Assembly: GCF_038725785.1 (NCBI RefSeq)
Contig: NZ_CP109796.1
Span: 124,001 to 188,000 of the forward strand
Origin: Termitidicoccus mucosus
GTDB taxonomy: Bacteria; Verrucomicrobiota; Verrucomicrobiia; Opitutales; Opitutaceae
DNA length: 64,000 nt
Reading direction: 5' to 3'
A program made the translations under genes and the position numbers. Below are positions 1 to 9,689 of the stretch, in pieces. The notes below the pieces were generated by a model that was not told where the DNA came from, ran no database searches, and was given only the letters and a program-made list of their open reading frames with translations. How positions within the stretch are numbered: position 1 is the first letter of the stretch; each line of letters opens with the position of its first letter.

Positions 1-129
1 CGCCAGCCGCCGCACCCGGGCGCGCACCTCGGCGGAGATGCGCGGATGATCGCGCAGCGCGAGCGAAACGGTGGAACGGTGCACGCCGGCCTTTTCGGCG
101 ATATTCTGGAGGGTGACGTCAGTCTTCAC
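1..129 (-). CDS. LacI-family transcriptional regulator (N-terminal fragment)
   Basis: Only the first 43 codons are inside the window. They read as a classic LacI/GalR DNA-binding head: VTLQNIAEKAGVHRSTVSLA followed by LRDHPRIS, meaning a helix-turn-helix with the usual VSxAL recognition helix at residues 4-25. The GTG at 127-129 is chosen because an in-frame stop lies only nine codons upstream and no ATG lies between. The ligand-binding domain is beyond the window edge. It is divergent from the pectinase/xylose genes, so control of that cluster is plausible, but this is inference; no clear operator was found between them. Confidence 0.8.
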   Translation of the reverse strand, partial: MKTDVTLQNIAEKAGVHRSTVSLALRDHPRISAEVRARVRRLA

Positions 130-344
130 GTTTCCGTGATTCGCCGCTCGCGCCGGTCAAGTCAACCCGCGAAATCCTTGCCAATGGCCGGCCCGTCTGA
201 CGGTTCGGATAAAATAGTCAACGATGCGCGCACGGCCGGCATTGCCTCCGGCGCGGACCGCCGGTTCAGTTGCCCGGTTCGCGGCTTGTTGCCGCGAGAA
301 GTCCTTGGGCCGTCCTATTTTTCTTCCCCTTGCAATCTTTGCTT

Positions 345-1772
345 ATGAAACACCTCGTCACGCGCTTCGCATTTCAAATCCAGGCCGCGATCACGGCCCT
401 CGCATGCGGCACGGCCGGTCTTGCCGCCGCCATGCCGGAGCACGAGCCCATTGCTCCCATTCATGCGCCGTTTCCGATGCCGCAGCTCGCCCGGCCGGCG
501 TTTCCCGCGCGCACCATCAGCATCCGTGAACATGGCGCGGTGTCCGGAGATGCCTCCGCCATCGCGGCCAACACCGCGGCGTTTGCCGCCGCCATCAAAG
601 CCTGCGCCGAGGCCGGTGGCGGGCGCGTGCTCGTGCCGCCGGGGGAATGGCACACCGGCCCGATTCACCTCCGCAGCAACATCGACCTCCATCTGTCCGA
701 CGGGGCCGAGATTGTTTTCAGCGACCGCTTCGAGGACTATCTGCCGGTCGTGTTCGTGCGCTCGGGCGGAGTGGAGATCCACAACTATTCGCCGCTCGTT
801 TACGCGCGGGACTGCGAGAACATCGCCATCACCGGCCCCGGCCGCCTCAATGGCAACGCCGGCGCGTGGTGGGGCTGGAAGAAAAAGGAAACACGGGAGA
901 CGTTCCAGCTCGCCGCGCGCGGAGTGCCGGTGGAAAAGCGCATTTTCGGGACCCCCGAGGCGGCCATCCGCCCGAGCTTTGTCTCGTTCATCGGATGCAA
1001 AAATATCCTGCTGGAAGGCTTCACCATCGGCAGCGGTCCCAATTGGACGATCCACCCAGTTTATTGCGAAAACATCATCATCCGCCGCGTCCACGTGCTC
1101 ACCGACGGTCCTAACAACGACGGCATCGACCCCGACTCCTGCCGCAACCTGCTGGTCGAGCACTGCGTCTTCGACACCGGCGACGACTGCCTTGTATTAA
1201 AATCCGGATACAACGAGGACGGATGGCGCGTCGGGCGCCCCACCGAAAACGTCGTCATGCGGCATTGCTCCAGCAAACGCGGGCATGGCGGCCTCGTGAT
1301 CGGCAGCGAGATGTCCGGCGATGTCCGCAATGTTTACATGCATGACTGCCACTTCGAAGGCACCGACCGCGCGCTCCGCATCAAATCACGCCCCGACCGC
1401 GGCGGCGTCGTGGAGAACGTATGGGTGAAGAATATCACCGTGAAGGACATGCAGCGGGAGGTCGTCATCCTCAACATGGATTACGCCTCCGACCCCACCG
1501 CCGTGACCAGGCGCGCGCCTCCGATTTTCCGCAACATCCACGTCAGCGATGTGACCGCCGACGGCGCGCCGGTCGCCATCCGCATCACCGGCGCGGAGGA
1601 CGCGTCGATTGAAAATATCACATTCTCGAAAATGACCATTTCATCCAGCGAGGGTGTCATCATCGACAGGGCATCGGGCATCACCTTCGACAAATTCAAG
1701 ATCATCACCAAAAAAGGCCCGGCCTTCCAACTTAATAACGTATCAAATATCTCAATACAGTCCGGTGAATGA
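345..1772 (+). CDS. Glycoside hydrolase family 28 (polygalacturonase-like)
   Basis: This is a predicted secreted pectin-active glycosidase of 475 aa. The start at 345 gives a signal-peptide-like N-terminus (MKHLVTRF, a hydrophobic stretch, then AAAMP); the longer reading frame from 270 has no such leader. The four GH28 signatures are present in order: NND at residues 257-259, GDD at 279-281, GHG at 313-315 and RIK at 345-347. These contain the catalytic aspartates and substrate-binding residues of the family's right-handed beta-helix. The spacing agrees with exo- or endo-polygalacturonases and rhamnogalacturonases; the exact linkage cannot be told from sequence. xylA starts 36 nt downstream, which suggests co-transcription in a plant-polysaccharide catabolic unit. 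Confidence 0.9.
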   Translation: MKHLVTRFAFQIQAAITALACGTAGLAAAMPEHEPIAPIHAPFPMPQLARPAFPARTISIREHGAVSGDASAIAANTAAFAAAIKACAEAGGGRVLVPPGEWHTGPIHLRSNIDLHLSDGAEIVFSDRFEDYLPVVFVRSGGVEIHNYSPLVYARDCENIAITGPGRLNGNAGAWWGWKKKETRETFQLAARGVPVEKRIFGTPEAAIRPSFVSFIGCKNILLEGFTIGSGPNWTIHPVYCENIIIRRVHVLTDGPNNDGIDPDSCRNLLVEHCVFDTGDDCLVLKSGYNEDGWRVGRPTENVVMRHCSSKRGHGGLVIGSEMSGDVRNVYMHDCHFEGTDRALRIKSRPDRGGVVENVWVKNITVKDMQREVVILNMDYASDPTAVTRRAPPIFRNIHVSDVTADGAPVAIRITGAEDASIENITFSKMTISSSEGVIIDRASGITFDKFKIITKKGPAFQLNNVSNISIQSGE

Positions 1773-1808
1773 CCATCGAGGCACTTACGCCGCTCCGGAA
1801 TTTTTTCC

Positions 1809-3197
1809 ATGAAAACCAAACCCACCCAGAGCAAGAAGAGAGCCGCGCGGACGGCCAAGTCCGCCGGCAGAACCCAGTCCCATTTCCCCGGCATCGCCGC
1901 GATCGCCTACGAGGGGCCGCGGAGCGACAATCCGCTGGCCTTCAAGCACTATAATCCCGACGAGCTCGTCGGCGACCGCGCGCTGAGCGAGCACCTGCGC
2001 TTTTCCATCGCCTACTGGCACTCCTTCCGCGGGGCGGGGCTGGACCCCTTCGGCGCGCCGACGATCCGGCGCGCGTGGGATCGCGGGAGCGATCCGGTGT
2101 CCGTCGCCAAACGGCGCATGGACGCGGCCTTCGAGTTTTTCCAGAAAATCCGCGCGCCGTTCTGGTGCTGGCACGACCGGGACATCGCGCCGGAGGGCGC
2201 GACCCTGGCGCAGTCCAACAAAAACCTCGACACGCTCGTGGCGCACGCGAAGCAGCTCCAGCGGGCCACCGGCATCCGGCTGCTGTGGGGCACGGCCAAC
2301 CTCTTCGGGCACCCGCGCTACATGTGCGGTGCGGCCACCAACCCCGACGCGCACGTCTTCGCCTACGCCGCCGCGCAGGTCAAAAAGGCGCTGGAGTGCA
2401 CGCTGGAGCTCGGCGGCGAGAACTACGTGTTCTGGGGCGGGCGCGAAGGCTACGAAACGCTGCTCAACACCGACCTCAAGCGCGAGCAGGCGCACCTGGC
2501 CGCGTTTCTGCACCTGGCGGTGGATCACGCGAAAGCCATCGGTTTCAAGGGGCAGTTCCTGATCGAGCCCAAGCCCAAGGAGCCGACCAAGCACCAATAC
2601 GACTTCGACGTGGCCAGCGGCATCGCCTTCCTGCGCACTTACGGCTTGGAAAAGCACTTCAAGTTCAACATCGAGACCAACCACGCCACGCTCGCGGGGC
2701 ACACCTTCCCGCACGAGATCGAGGTGGCGGCGTCCGCGGGCCTGCTTGGGAGCATCGACGCGAACACGGGGGACACGCTGCTGGGCTGGGACACCGACCA
2801 GTTCAACACCGACGTGCGCGAGCTGACGCTGGCGATGCTCTCGATCCTGCGCGCCGGCGGCCTGGGCACGGGCGGGCTGAACTTCGACGCGAAGCTCCGC
2901 CGCCCCTCGATCGACCTCGAAGACCTGTTTTACGCCCACATCGGTGGCATGGACGCCTACGCGCTGGCCTTCAAGCTGGCCAAGAAGATCCTTGCGGAGG
3001 GCAAATTCGAGCGCTTCGTGTCGGAGCGCTATTCCAGCTACGACAGCGGCTACGGCCGGGACATCGAGCAAGGCAAGGCCAGTTTTGCGTCACTCGAAAA
3101 GCTCGTGCTGACCAAGCTCGGCGAACCGGCCCCGCGCTCGGGCAGACAAGAGTATCTGGAAAACCTCGTGGCCCAATATCTGGCCAACGGCGCCTGA
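1809..3197 (+). CDS. xylA: Xylose isomerase
   Basis: Xylose isomerase (462 aa) interconverts D-xylose and D-xylulose in the cytoplasm using two divalent metals. The catalytic His lies in [13 protein letters not shown] (His122). The metal-ligand segments are recognisable: [27 protein letters not shown] and GSIDANTGD, then LNFDAKLRR near the C-terminus. The N-terminus carries about 20 extra Lys/Arg-rich residues ([17 protein letters not shown]) compared with typical 440-residue enzymes; a downstream start would remove them, but none is clearly better. It is followed, after a repeat-containing spacer, by xylB on the same strand, giving the standard two-step entry of xylose into the pentose phosphate pathway. 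Confidence 0.96.
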   Translation: MKTKPTQSKKRAARTAKSAGRTQSHFPGIAAIAYEGPRSDNPLAFKHYNPDELVGDRALSEHLRFSIAYWHSFRGAGLDPFGAPTIRRAWDRGSDPVSVAKRRMDAAFEFFQKIRAPFWCWHDRDIAPEGATLAQSNKNLDTLVAHAKQLQRATGIRLLWGTANLFGHPRYMCGAATNPDAHVFAYAAAQVKKALECTLELGGENYVFWGGREGYETLLNTDLKREQAHLAAFLHLAVDHAKAIGFKGQFLIEPKPKEPTKHQYDFDVASGIAFLRTYGLEKHFKFNIETNHATLAGHTFPHEIEVAASAGLLGSIDANTGDTLLGWDTDQFNTDVRELTLAMLSILRAGGLGTGGLNFDAKLRRPSIDLEDLFYAHIGGMDAYALAFKLAKKILAEGKFERFVSERYSSYDSGYGRDIEQGKASFASLEKLVLTKLGEPAPRSGRQEYLENLVAQYLANGA

Positions 3198-3295
3198 GCG
3201 CCGTTGGCAAATTCCAAATCACGAAGTTCCAAATCCCAAAAATTCAAAGAAGACCATGCATTGGGGGTGCAATGCGGAAGGCCACAAGACGCAAC

Positions 3296-3427
3296 GTTGC
3301 CGCGTGAGCGACTGGGAGCGCCGGCTTCCAGCCGGCAGACGACGCGAAGCGTCGCCAGACCCACGGGCGAGCCGCCCGAGCCACCTGCCGGCAAGATGCC
3401 GGCGCTCCCAGTCGCTCACGCGGCAAC
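3296..3427. repeat. Palindromic element with perfect 30-bp arms
   Basis: The arms 3296-3325 and 3398-3427 are perfect inverted repeats (gttgccgcgtgagcgactgg... against its complement). Two smaller GC hairpins built on GCCGGC lie inside. It sits in the xylA-xylB spacer. There is no T-run, so it is not a simple Rho-independent terminator; it resembles a small non-autonomous repeat (MITE- or REP-like). Confidence 0.85.
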
Positions 3428-3492
3428 GCAGGGCTGATTTTCCAACCTGAATATCACCCTCCGCATTCCCCGTTTCCACCTCCGCCCTCCCC

Positions 3493-4989
3493 ATGATTCA
3501 CATCGGCATTGATTCCGGCACGCAAAGCACGAAGGCCGTCGCGCTCGATCTCGAGCGCGGGCAGGTCGTCGCCAGCGCGCGGGCTCCGCACGCGCTCATC
3601 CCCGGCCTGCCGCCCGGCCACATGGAGCAGCACCCGCGCAACTGGACCATCGCGCTCGACGCCACCCTGGCCGAACTCGCCGCCAGGCTCGGCCCGGCGC
3701 GGCGCCGCCGGGTGCGCTCCATCGGGGTGTCCGGCCAGCAGCACGGCTTTGTGCCCCTCGACGCGGAGGGCCGCGTGATCCGCCCGGCCAAGCTCTGGTG
3801 CGACACCTCGACCACCGCCGAATGCGCGCTGCTCACCAAAAAGCTCGGCGGGGAAAAGGCCGTGCTGCGCAAGACCGGCGTGCCCTTCCTGCCCGGCTAC
3901 ACCGCCCCGAAAATCCTCTGGCTCAAACGCCGGGAGCCGGCGAACTACCGCCGGCTCCGCCACGTGCTGCTGCCCCACGACTACCTCAATTTCCACCTCA
4001 CCGGGAGGTATTTCATGGAGCCCGGCGACGCCTCCGGCACCGCGCTCATGGACATCCGCCGCCGCGCCTGGTCGCGCGAGGCTCTCCAAGCGATCGACAA
4101 AAACCTAGAAAATTTCCTTCCGCCTCTTTCTCCCTCCGACGTCCCCGCAGGCACGCTCCTGCTCGCCCACGCGCGCCGCCTCGGTTTCCCGGAAAACGTC
4201 ACGGTGAGCGCCGGCGGCGGCGACAACATGATGGGGGCGGTCGGCACGGGCAACGTGTCGCCCGGCGTGGTCACGGCCAGCCTCGGCACCAGCGGGACGA
4301 TCTTTGCGCATGCCGGCCGGCCGGTGGTGGACCCGCGCGGGGAGATCGCGGCCTTCTGCTCGTCGGACGGCGGGTGGCTGCCGTTGCTGTGCACGATGAA
4401 CGTGACGACCGTCACCGAGCAAATCCGCGGGCTGTTCAAGCAGGACGTGCGCGCGCTGGACCGCGCCGCGGCCGGCGCGCCGGCCGGCAGTGCCGGCCTG
4501 CTCATGCTGCCCTACCTGGCCGGGGAACGCACGCCGAACCTCCCGCACGCCACCGGGGTGTTTTATGGACTGAGCCTGGCCACGCTCAACCCCGGACACC
4601 TGGCCCGGGCCGCGATGGAAGGGGTGACGCTCAACCTCAACCACGGTCTGCGCCGCCTCATGGCTCTCGGCATACGCCCGAGGGAGATCCGCCTGACCGG
4701 CGGCGGGGCGAAGTCGGGTTTCTGGAGGCAGCTCATGGCCGACATCTTCGACGTGCCGGTGGTGGCGATGAAGGAGGACGAGGGAGCCGCGCTGGGGGCG
4801 GCGTTGCAGTCGGCCTGGTGCGTGTCGCGGCAGCAAGGCGCGAAGGAAACCTCGCTGGCCGAGCTGACCGGACGGTGCGTGAAACTCGACGAGAGGACCC
4901 GGGCCGAACCCGACAGGAAAAACACCGCCTTGTATCAGGAGTTGCAGGCCCGCCACGACGCCCTCAGCCAAACCCTCTGGCCGCGATGA
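3493..4989 (+). CDS. xylB: Xylulokinase (FGGY family)
   Basis: This cytoplasmic kinase (498 aa) phosphorylates D-xylulose to xylulose 5-phosphate with ATP. The N-terminal ATPase fold begins IGIDSGTQSTKAVALD. The substrate-binding segments SGQQHG, LPHDYLNFHLTG and GDASGT are characteristic of XylB. The catalytic base is expected at Asp244 in GGGDNMMGAVGTG. The C-terminal domain shows the FGGY signature region LTGGGAKSGFWRQLMADIF and the EGAALGAALQ loop. Length matches the family (about 490 aa). Together with xylA directly upstream it makes a complete xylose-to-pentose-phosphate module. Confidence 0.96.
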   Translation: MIHIGIDSGTQSTKAVALDLERGQVVASARAPHALIPGLPPGHMEQHPRNWTIALDATLAELAARLGPARRRRVRSIGVSGQQHGFVPLDAEGRVIRPAKLWCDTSTTAECALLTKKLGGEKAVLRKTGVPFLPGYTAPKILWLKRREPANYRRLRHVLLPHDYLNFHLTGRYFMEPGDASGTALMDIRRRAWSREALQAIDKNLENFLPPLSPSDVPAGTLLLAHARRLGFPENVTVSAGGGDNMMGAVGTGNVSPGVVTASLGTSGTIFAHAGRPVVDPRGEIAAFCSSDGGWLPLLCTMNVTTVTEQIRGLFKQDVRALDRAAAGAPAGSAGLLMLPYLAGERTPNLPHATGVFYGLSLATLNPGHLARAAMEGVTLNLNHGLRRLMALGIRPREIRLTGGGAKSGFWRQLMADIFDVPVVAMKEDEGAALGAALQSAWCVSRQQGAKETSLAELTGRCVKLDERTRAEPDRKNTALYQELQARHDALSQTLWPR

Positions 4990-5008
4990 ATGCGCGCGGA
5001 TCGCGCAC

Positions 5009-5134
5009 CGTAGCGCAGGCAGCCTCCCTGCCGTCGAAGACAAAAGCGCGAAGCGCCGCTGGCTCGATTCCTTTAAAAAGTGGTGGCGCTTCGCGCCATT
5101 AATTTTGACGGCAGGCACGGATGCCTGCGCTACG
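5009..5134. repeat. MITE-like palindromic element, copy A
   Basis: The ends read cgtagcgcaggcagcctccc and, as the inverted complement, gacggcaggcacggatgcctgcgctacg (5107-5134). The interior contains aaagcgcgaagcgccgctgg. A second copy in the opposite orientation lies at 57135-57257, so this is a dispersed family and not a local terminator. It separates xylB from the convergent coaX. Confidence 0.85.
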
Positions 5135-5179
5135 CCCGCACTGTCGTGTTGTTTGCGGAAAAGGCGCCGGAGTCCGTGC

Positions 5180-5956
5180 CTACATGTTCAGATCCCATGC
5201 GGCGGCGAGGCCGCGGAGAGTGAGGTCGGGGACGAGGCGAAAGGGCGTTTTCAGGCGTTGCCGCAGGAGCGCCGCGGAGCCGCCGGTGGCCAGAATGTGC
5301 GGTGTCGTTTCACCCCGGGTCGCGAATTCATCCAGGACGGCGTCGAGCAGCGCCTGGATCATCCCGCCGAAGCCGATGACGGTGCCGATGCGCATGGCCT
5401 CGATGGTCGAGTGGCCGATGGGGCGCGCCACGTCGATGGAGTCGTCGAGCGCGGGAAGCAGCGCGGTTTGTTCGTGCAGATAGCGCCGCATGAGTTCCAC
5501 GCCGGGCGCGATGATGCCGCCCTCATAGCCGTGCTCGCGGGTGACGATGTCGAAGGTGACTGCCGTGCCCATGTCGATGACGATGGCGGGGATGCCGGTG
5601 AGCGCCTGGGCGCCGGCGGCGTTGGCGAGGCGGTCCTGCCCGATTTCGGCGGGGCGCGGATAATGGATGGGCACGCCCAGCTTTTTCTCATGCGTGAGGT
5701 GAAACACGGGCAGCGAAAACCCGTCGCGCGCCAGCACGGCGCGCAGGCGCGCGGTCGCATCGGGAACGACGGAGCAGAAGGCGAGCCCTTCGATGCCGGG
5801 CTGGCGCGCGAGGAGATCGGCGATGCGCGGGCCGATGCCGTGCGCAGGGTCGTCGAGGGTGCGCGTGGGCGTCTCGTATTGCGTGCTCGCGCCCGCGCGG
5901 CGCCCGACCAGACCGAAGTGCGTGTGCGTGTTGCCGATGTCGATGCAGAGGAGCAT
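5180..5956 (-). CDS. coaX: Type III pantothenate kinase
   Basis: CoaX catalyses the first step of coenzyme A synthesis, ATP-dependent phosphorylation of pantothenate. It starts MLLCIDIGNTHTHFG, giving the ASKHA-fold phosphate-1 motif (DIGNT) at residues 6-10; the DMGTAVTFD segment is the family's second phosphate-binding motif. The start at 5956 is preferred over a start 13 codons upstream because the ORF extension is a hydrophobic leader that would displace the buried first beta strand. At 258 aa it matches the family. It is downstream of birA on the same strand, separated by a palindromic repeat. A stand-alone CoaB is encoded 9 kb away. Confidence 0.95.
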   Translation of the reverse strand: MLLCIDIGNTHTHFGLVGRRAGASTQYETPTRTLDDPAHGIGPRIADLLARQPGIEGLAFCSVVPDATARLRAVLARDGFSLPVFHLTHEKKLGVPIHYPRPAEIGQDRLANAAGAQALTGIPAIVIDMGTAVTFDIVTREHGYEGGIIAPGVELMRRYLHEQTALLPALDDSIDVARPIGHSTIEAMRIGTVIGFGGMIQALLDAVLDEFATRGETTPHILATGGSAALLRQRLKTPFRLVPDLTLRGLAAAWDLNM

Positions 5957-5965
5957 GGGGAGGAG

Positions 5966-6080
5966 AAGTATCAAGTGGCAGGTATCAAGTAACAAGAGGA
6001 AGTGCCGTGTGATGCCAGCGTATTCCAGCCGCCGGCTTGGTTCTTGTTACTCGCCACTTGATACTTGTCACTTGTCACTT
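5966..6080. repeat. Palindrome with 7-8 nt sub-repeats; contains the birA stop
   Basis: The left arm (5966-5996, aagtatcaagtggcagg...) and right arm (6043-6080, cttgttactcgccacttgat...) are near-complementary. Both are made of repeated AAGTGAC/AAGTATC-like units. The birA stop codon at 6068-6070 lies inside the right arm, so the last birA codons (KSDK) are encoded by repeat sequence. Confidence 0.75.
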
Positions 6081-7063
6081 TTCTCAATCGTGACCTCGCC
6101 GGCGCGGAAACGGAGGGTTTTCCCGGCGGCGTCGCGCAGGATGAGCGAGCCTTCGGCATCGACGCCGCTGACGGAGCCGGCGATGCGTTCTTCCCCGTTG
6201 AGGATCGCGACGGTGCGGCCGCGCAGAAGGTCGTATTTCTGCCAAAGGTCGGCGAAGACGTCGGGACAGGGTTCGGCGACAAATTGCTCGTAGGCGGAAA
6301 GGACGCGCGTGATGAGCGCGGCGGTGAACTTGTTGGTGTCAACCGGCGCGCCGGCCTGCTCGACGATGGAGGTGGCGCGGCGCACGAGATCCTCGGGCCA
6401 GTGGGCGGGATCGCTGTTGAGGTTGAGGCCGAGGCCGAGGACGATGTCGCGGATGTGGTCGGCGTCCATGCGCGCCTCGGTGAGGATGCCGCCGGCCTTG
6501 CGCTGGTCGAAGAGGATGTCGTTGGGCCACTTGATGCCGGGGGAGGTGCCGGTGAAGGCGGCGATGAAGTCGCAGATATGGACGCCCATCCACAGGGTGA
6601 AGGTCTGCATGCGCACCGGCGCGAGCAGGGGGCGGAAGGCGAAGCTGATGTAGAGATTGCCGTTGGCCTCGCTATGCCAGGTGCGCCCGAAGCGTCCCCG
6701 GCCCTTGGTCTGGCGGCGGGCGATGACGACGAGCGGAGTGGAGCGGCCGGCGGCAAGCAGGCGGGCGGCCTCGTCGTTGGTGCTGTCGATGTGGCTGACA
6801 TACTCGAGGCCGAAAGGGGGATGCTTCGCGGGGAGATAGGCGCGGATGAGGTCGGGGTGCGGCGCGGAGGGGCGCTTGGTGAGACGGTAGCCGCGCGCCC
6901 GGACGGCCTCGAACTCGAAGCCTTGATCGCGAAGTTTTTCCATGTGCTGCCAGATGGCGACACGGCTCATGCCAAGTTTCTCGGCCAGGGTGGAGCCGGA
7001 GACAAATTCGTTTTCGTTCGAAACAAGGACGCGGAGGATGACAGTCTCGGGCGAAGGGCGCAT
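6068..7063 (-). CDS. birA: Bifunctional biotin ligase/repressor
   Basis: BirA (331 aa) activates biotin to biotinyl-5'-AMP and transfers it to the biotin carboxyl carrier protein. Residues 1-62 form a winged helix-turn-helix (GSTLAEKLGMSRVAIWQHME), so it may also repress biotin genes. The ligase domain shows the adenylate-binding GRGRFGRTW at 121-129, KWPND at 178-182 and the KAGGIL loop, followed by an SH3-like C-terminal domain. The stop codon falls inside a palindromic repeat. coaX is the next gene downstream. Confidence 0.95.
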   Translation of the reverse strand: MRPSPETVILRVLVSNENEFVSGSTLAEKLGMSRVAIWQHMEKLRDQGFEFEAVRARGYRLTKRPSAPHPDLIRAYLPAKHPPFGLEYVSHIDSTNDEAARLLAAGRSTPLVVIARRQTKGRGRFGRTWHSEANGNLYISFAFRPLLAPVRMQTFTLWMGVHICDFIAAFTGTSPGIKWPNDILFDQRKAGGILTEARMDADHIRDIVLGLGLNLNSDPAHWPEDLVRRATSIVEQAGAPVDTNKFTAALITRVLSAYEQFVAEPCPDVFADLWQKYDLLRGRTVAILNGEERIAGSVSGVDAEGSLILRDAAGKTLRFRAGEVTIEKSDK

Positions 7064-7213
7064 GGGGAAATAGGGAATTAGAAATTAAAAATTAGGAATC
7101 AAGAAGGAGATGCTGCCGCGCTGGTGGCGGACGGGATGAGCTTTTGAATTTTCGTCTTTTGAGATTTTTTGGAAATCTGGAATTTTTCCGCAGGCGTTTG
7201 TCGCTTCGCGCCG

Positions 7214-8146
7214 TCAGGCGCGCCAGTCGAGGGCGATGTCGGTCCAGATGCTTTGGTGGACGAGCGCGCCGGTGGAGACGAAGTCGAGGCCGAGGCGGGC
7301 AAGCTTGGGCAGCGTTTTCAGCGTGATGCCGCCGCTGGCCTCGGTGAAGGCGCGTCCGGCGACGAGGGCGACGGCGGCGCGGAGCCGGGCGGGCGTGAAG
7401 TTGTCGAGCAGGATGACATCGGCGCCGGCCGCGAGGACCGGGGGAATCTGGTCGATGCGGTCCACCTCGACCTCCACGGGGAGCGCGGGGGCGCTTTTCC
7501 TGGCGCGGGCGACGGCGGCGGCGAGGTTGTCGCCGGAGCCGAGGAGCGCGAGGTGGTTGTCCTTGAGCATCACGCGGTCGAAGAGCCCGAGGCGGTGGTT
7601 CCAGCCGCCGCCGCAGGCCACGGCGTATTTTTCCAGCATGCGGTAGCCGGGCGTGGTCTTGCGCGTGTCGAGCAGGCGCGTGGCGGAATCGCCGAGCGCG
7701 GCGGCGTGACGGCGGGTTTGCGTGGCGATGCCGGAGAGCCGCTGGAGAAAATTCAGCAGCACGCGCTCGGCGGCGAGCAACACGCGCGGGTCGCCGTCGA
7801 GGGTGGCCAGCACCGCGCCGGCCGGGACGCGGGCGCCGTCCTCCACGCGGGGGCGGACGCCGGCCGTCCGGCCGTAGGCGGCGAGGATGAGCGGGACGAG
7901 CGGCAGGCCGCAGACGGTGAGCGGCTCGCGGGCGACGAGATCGGCGGAGCCTTTGCGGGGCGTGGCGGCGATGCTGGCGGTGGAACGGTCGCCGGTCGCG
8001 CGCGGACGGCGGCGCAGGCCAAGCCCCGCGAGATCCTCGTCGCGCGCCATTTCAACCAGCCGGCGCAGATAAACCGGATCGAGGTCTTTCCAGGAGAGCC
8101 GTTTGATGAGGGACTTGGCGGCGCGGGCGCGGTTTGGTTTTGGCAT
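7214..8146 (-). CDS. nadC: Nicotinate-nucleotide pyrophosphorylase (carboxylating)
   Basis: NadC (quinolinate phosphoribosyltransferase, 310 aa) makes nicotinate mononucleotide from quinolinate and PRPP in de novo NAD synthesis. Recognisable segments are NFLQRLSGIAT, DTRKTTPGYRMLEKYAV, GGGWNHRLGLFDRVMLKDNH, EVEVDRIDQ and ILLDNF, all in the family order. The start MPKPNRARAAKS (8146) is chosen because the 48 codons further upstream encode a Pro/Ser-rich non-conserved stretch that overlaps the promoter region of the divergent gene at 8289. No nadA or nadB is seen in the window. Confidence 0.95.
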   Translation of the reverse strand: MPKPNRARAAKSLIKRLSWKDLDPVYLRRLVEMARDEDLAGLGLRRRPRATGDRSTASIAATPRKGSADLVAREPLTVCGLPLVPLILAAYGRTAGVRPRVEDGARVPAGAVLATLDGDPRVLLAAERVLLNFLQRLSGIATQTRRHAAALGDSATRLLDTRKTTPGYRMLEKYAVACGGGWNHRLGLFDRVMLKDNHLALLGSGDNLAAAVARARKSAPALPVEVEVDRIDQIPPVLAAGADVILLDNFTPARLRAAVALVAGRAFTEASGGITLKTLPKLARLGLDFVSTGALVHQSIWTDIALDWRA

Positions 8147-8288
8147 GGGTGTTGATGGGAGGGAGCAGCTTGGCGGCTGCGGGCGCGGGATTGAAGGCGG
8201 AAATGCAGCTTTTCCGCAACTTGCCCCGGCGAATCGACTTGGCCGGTGAAACCTGCCTGGATGGACGCCGTCTTTCAACCCATTCCCC

Positions 8289-9650
8289 ATGAGAAAACTG
8301 TTTCCTGTTTTATTGGCGCTTTCGGCGGCCGCAAATATTGTCCTCGGCGCGCTCTACGTGGCGCGTGCGCCGGGAAATTCCTCTCCGGCGGGCGGACGCA
8401 TCGCGGCGATGCGGGCGGAACGTGCCCGCCCGGGCGGCGACGCCAAAACGCAGGCGGCGGCGCTGCCTCCGGGCGAAATGGCGGAGATGTCGGCGGAGGT
8501 CGTGACGGCGCTCCTGCAAGGCGACGCGGTGTCGCTTTGCGACCGGCTTCGCTCGCTGGGCATGCCGGAATCGGTCGTGCGCGATGTGGTCCGGGCGATG
8601 CTGATGAAGCCTTACAACGAGCGCCGCCAGCAACTGCTCGCGTCCAAGGGGGCCGGCAACCGCGCCTGGTGGCAGGGGCCGGACGGCGGCGCCGAGACGC
8701 TGACCAGGGAGGAGCGCGACGAGCTTCGGGCGATGACACGCGACATCAACACGCAGTTGTCCGCCATCATGGACGCCGGCGACGTCTCGGGGCGGGCGGC
8801 GTCGCGGTATGCGTTTCTCCCGGCGGACAAGGCCGCCCGGCTCGCCGAGCTCGACCGCGACTACGGCGAATTGCGCGCGGATCTTTTTCAGGAGAGCCGG
8901 CGCTTCAAGGTGGCGGGCGACGACGATGCCCTGCGCCTGGTGCGCGAGGAACGCGATCGCGACCTCGCGGCGATCCTCTCGCCGGCGGAATACGAGCAAT
9001 ATCAAAAACGCTACTCGCCGACCGCGTCGAAGCTCCGCCAGCGCGTCGCCGGCATGGACATCACGGAGTCGGAATACTCGGCGATTTACGAAGTGCTCGC
9101 GCCGCTGGAAAAAAACAGCGGCGAAAATCTTTCCGCCAAGGACCGCGCGGTCTGGCAGCAGGCGTCGGTGGACGCGATCCGCTCGATTCTCGGCGACGAG
9201 CGTTACGGGGCTTATGAGCGTTCGACGAATCCCGATTATCTCAATTTGCAGGCTGCGGCGGAGCGTTTCGACATCCCGTCGGGGACAATCACCCAGGTTT
9301 ACAACCTCCGCGACGACGTCGCCAGCCAGTCGCAGCGCATCGCCGCGGACAAGTCGCTTTCAGCCAAACAAAAACGCGAGGCGCTCGCCGCCCTCGCCGC
9401 GAACACGCGCGCCGAGGTGGGCTCGCAGCTCGGCGACGAGGTGGCCGCCGCGTATCTCGACAAAAACATGACTTGGCTCAGGCAGGTCGAGAAAGGCGGC
9501 GCGTTGCAGGTCACCGCGACCGGCGACATCAAGATTCGCGCGATCCCCAGGGATCAGCCAAAAAACGCCAAGCCCGCGAACAAGAACGCCAAGAATCCGG
9601 ACAAGGCAAAGACCGCAAAAAACGCGCAAACGGCGAAGCCGAAGAAGTGA
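8289..9650 (+). CDS. Hypothetical membrane-anchored helical protein
   Basis: Not recognised beyond its architecture (453 aa). Residues 1-27 (MRKLFPVLLALSAAANIVLG) form a signal anchor or signal peptide. The body is rich in charged residues and predicted helices with many Arg, Glu and Ala, and repeated segments such as RLAELDRDYGELR. The last 35 residues are a Lys/Ala/Asn-rich tail (KNAKPANKNAKNPDKAKTAK). This pattern suggests a periplasmic or cell-surface helical protein with a basic C-terminus, but no enzyme motif is visible. It starts 142 nt from the divergent nadC, so they may share a promoter region, and ends convergent with the helicase. Confidence 0.8.
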   Translation: MRKLFPVLLALSAAANIVLGALYVARAPGNSSPAGGRIAAMRAERARPGGDAKTQAAALPPGEMAEMSAEVVTALLQGDAVSLCDRLRSLGMPESVVRDVVRAMLMKPYNERRQQLLASKGAGNRAWWQGPDGGAETLTREERDELRAMTRDINTQLSAIMDAGDVSGRAASRYAFLPADKAARLAELDRDYGELRADLFQESRRFKVAGDDDALRLVREERDRDLAAILSPAEYEQYQKRYSPTASKLRQRVAGMDITESEYSAIYEVLAPLEKNSGENLSAKDRAVWQQASVDAIRSILGDERYGAYERSTNPDYLNLQAAAERFDIPSGTITQVYNLRDDVASQSQRIAADKSLSAKQKREALAALAANTRAEVGSQLGDEVAAAYLDKNMTWLRQVEKGGALQVTATGDIKIRAIPRDQPKNAKPANKNAKNPDKAKTAKNAQTAKPKK

Positions 9651-9689
9651 GGCGCGCACAGGGCGCGGCGGGAAAAGGGCCGCGCCGGC

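Noticed and set aside
3296-3427. Palindrome considered as Rho-independent terminator of xylA
   Set aside because: No T-run after the stem; long perfect arms fit a repeat element better.
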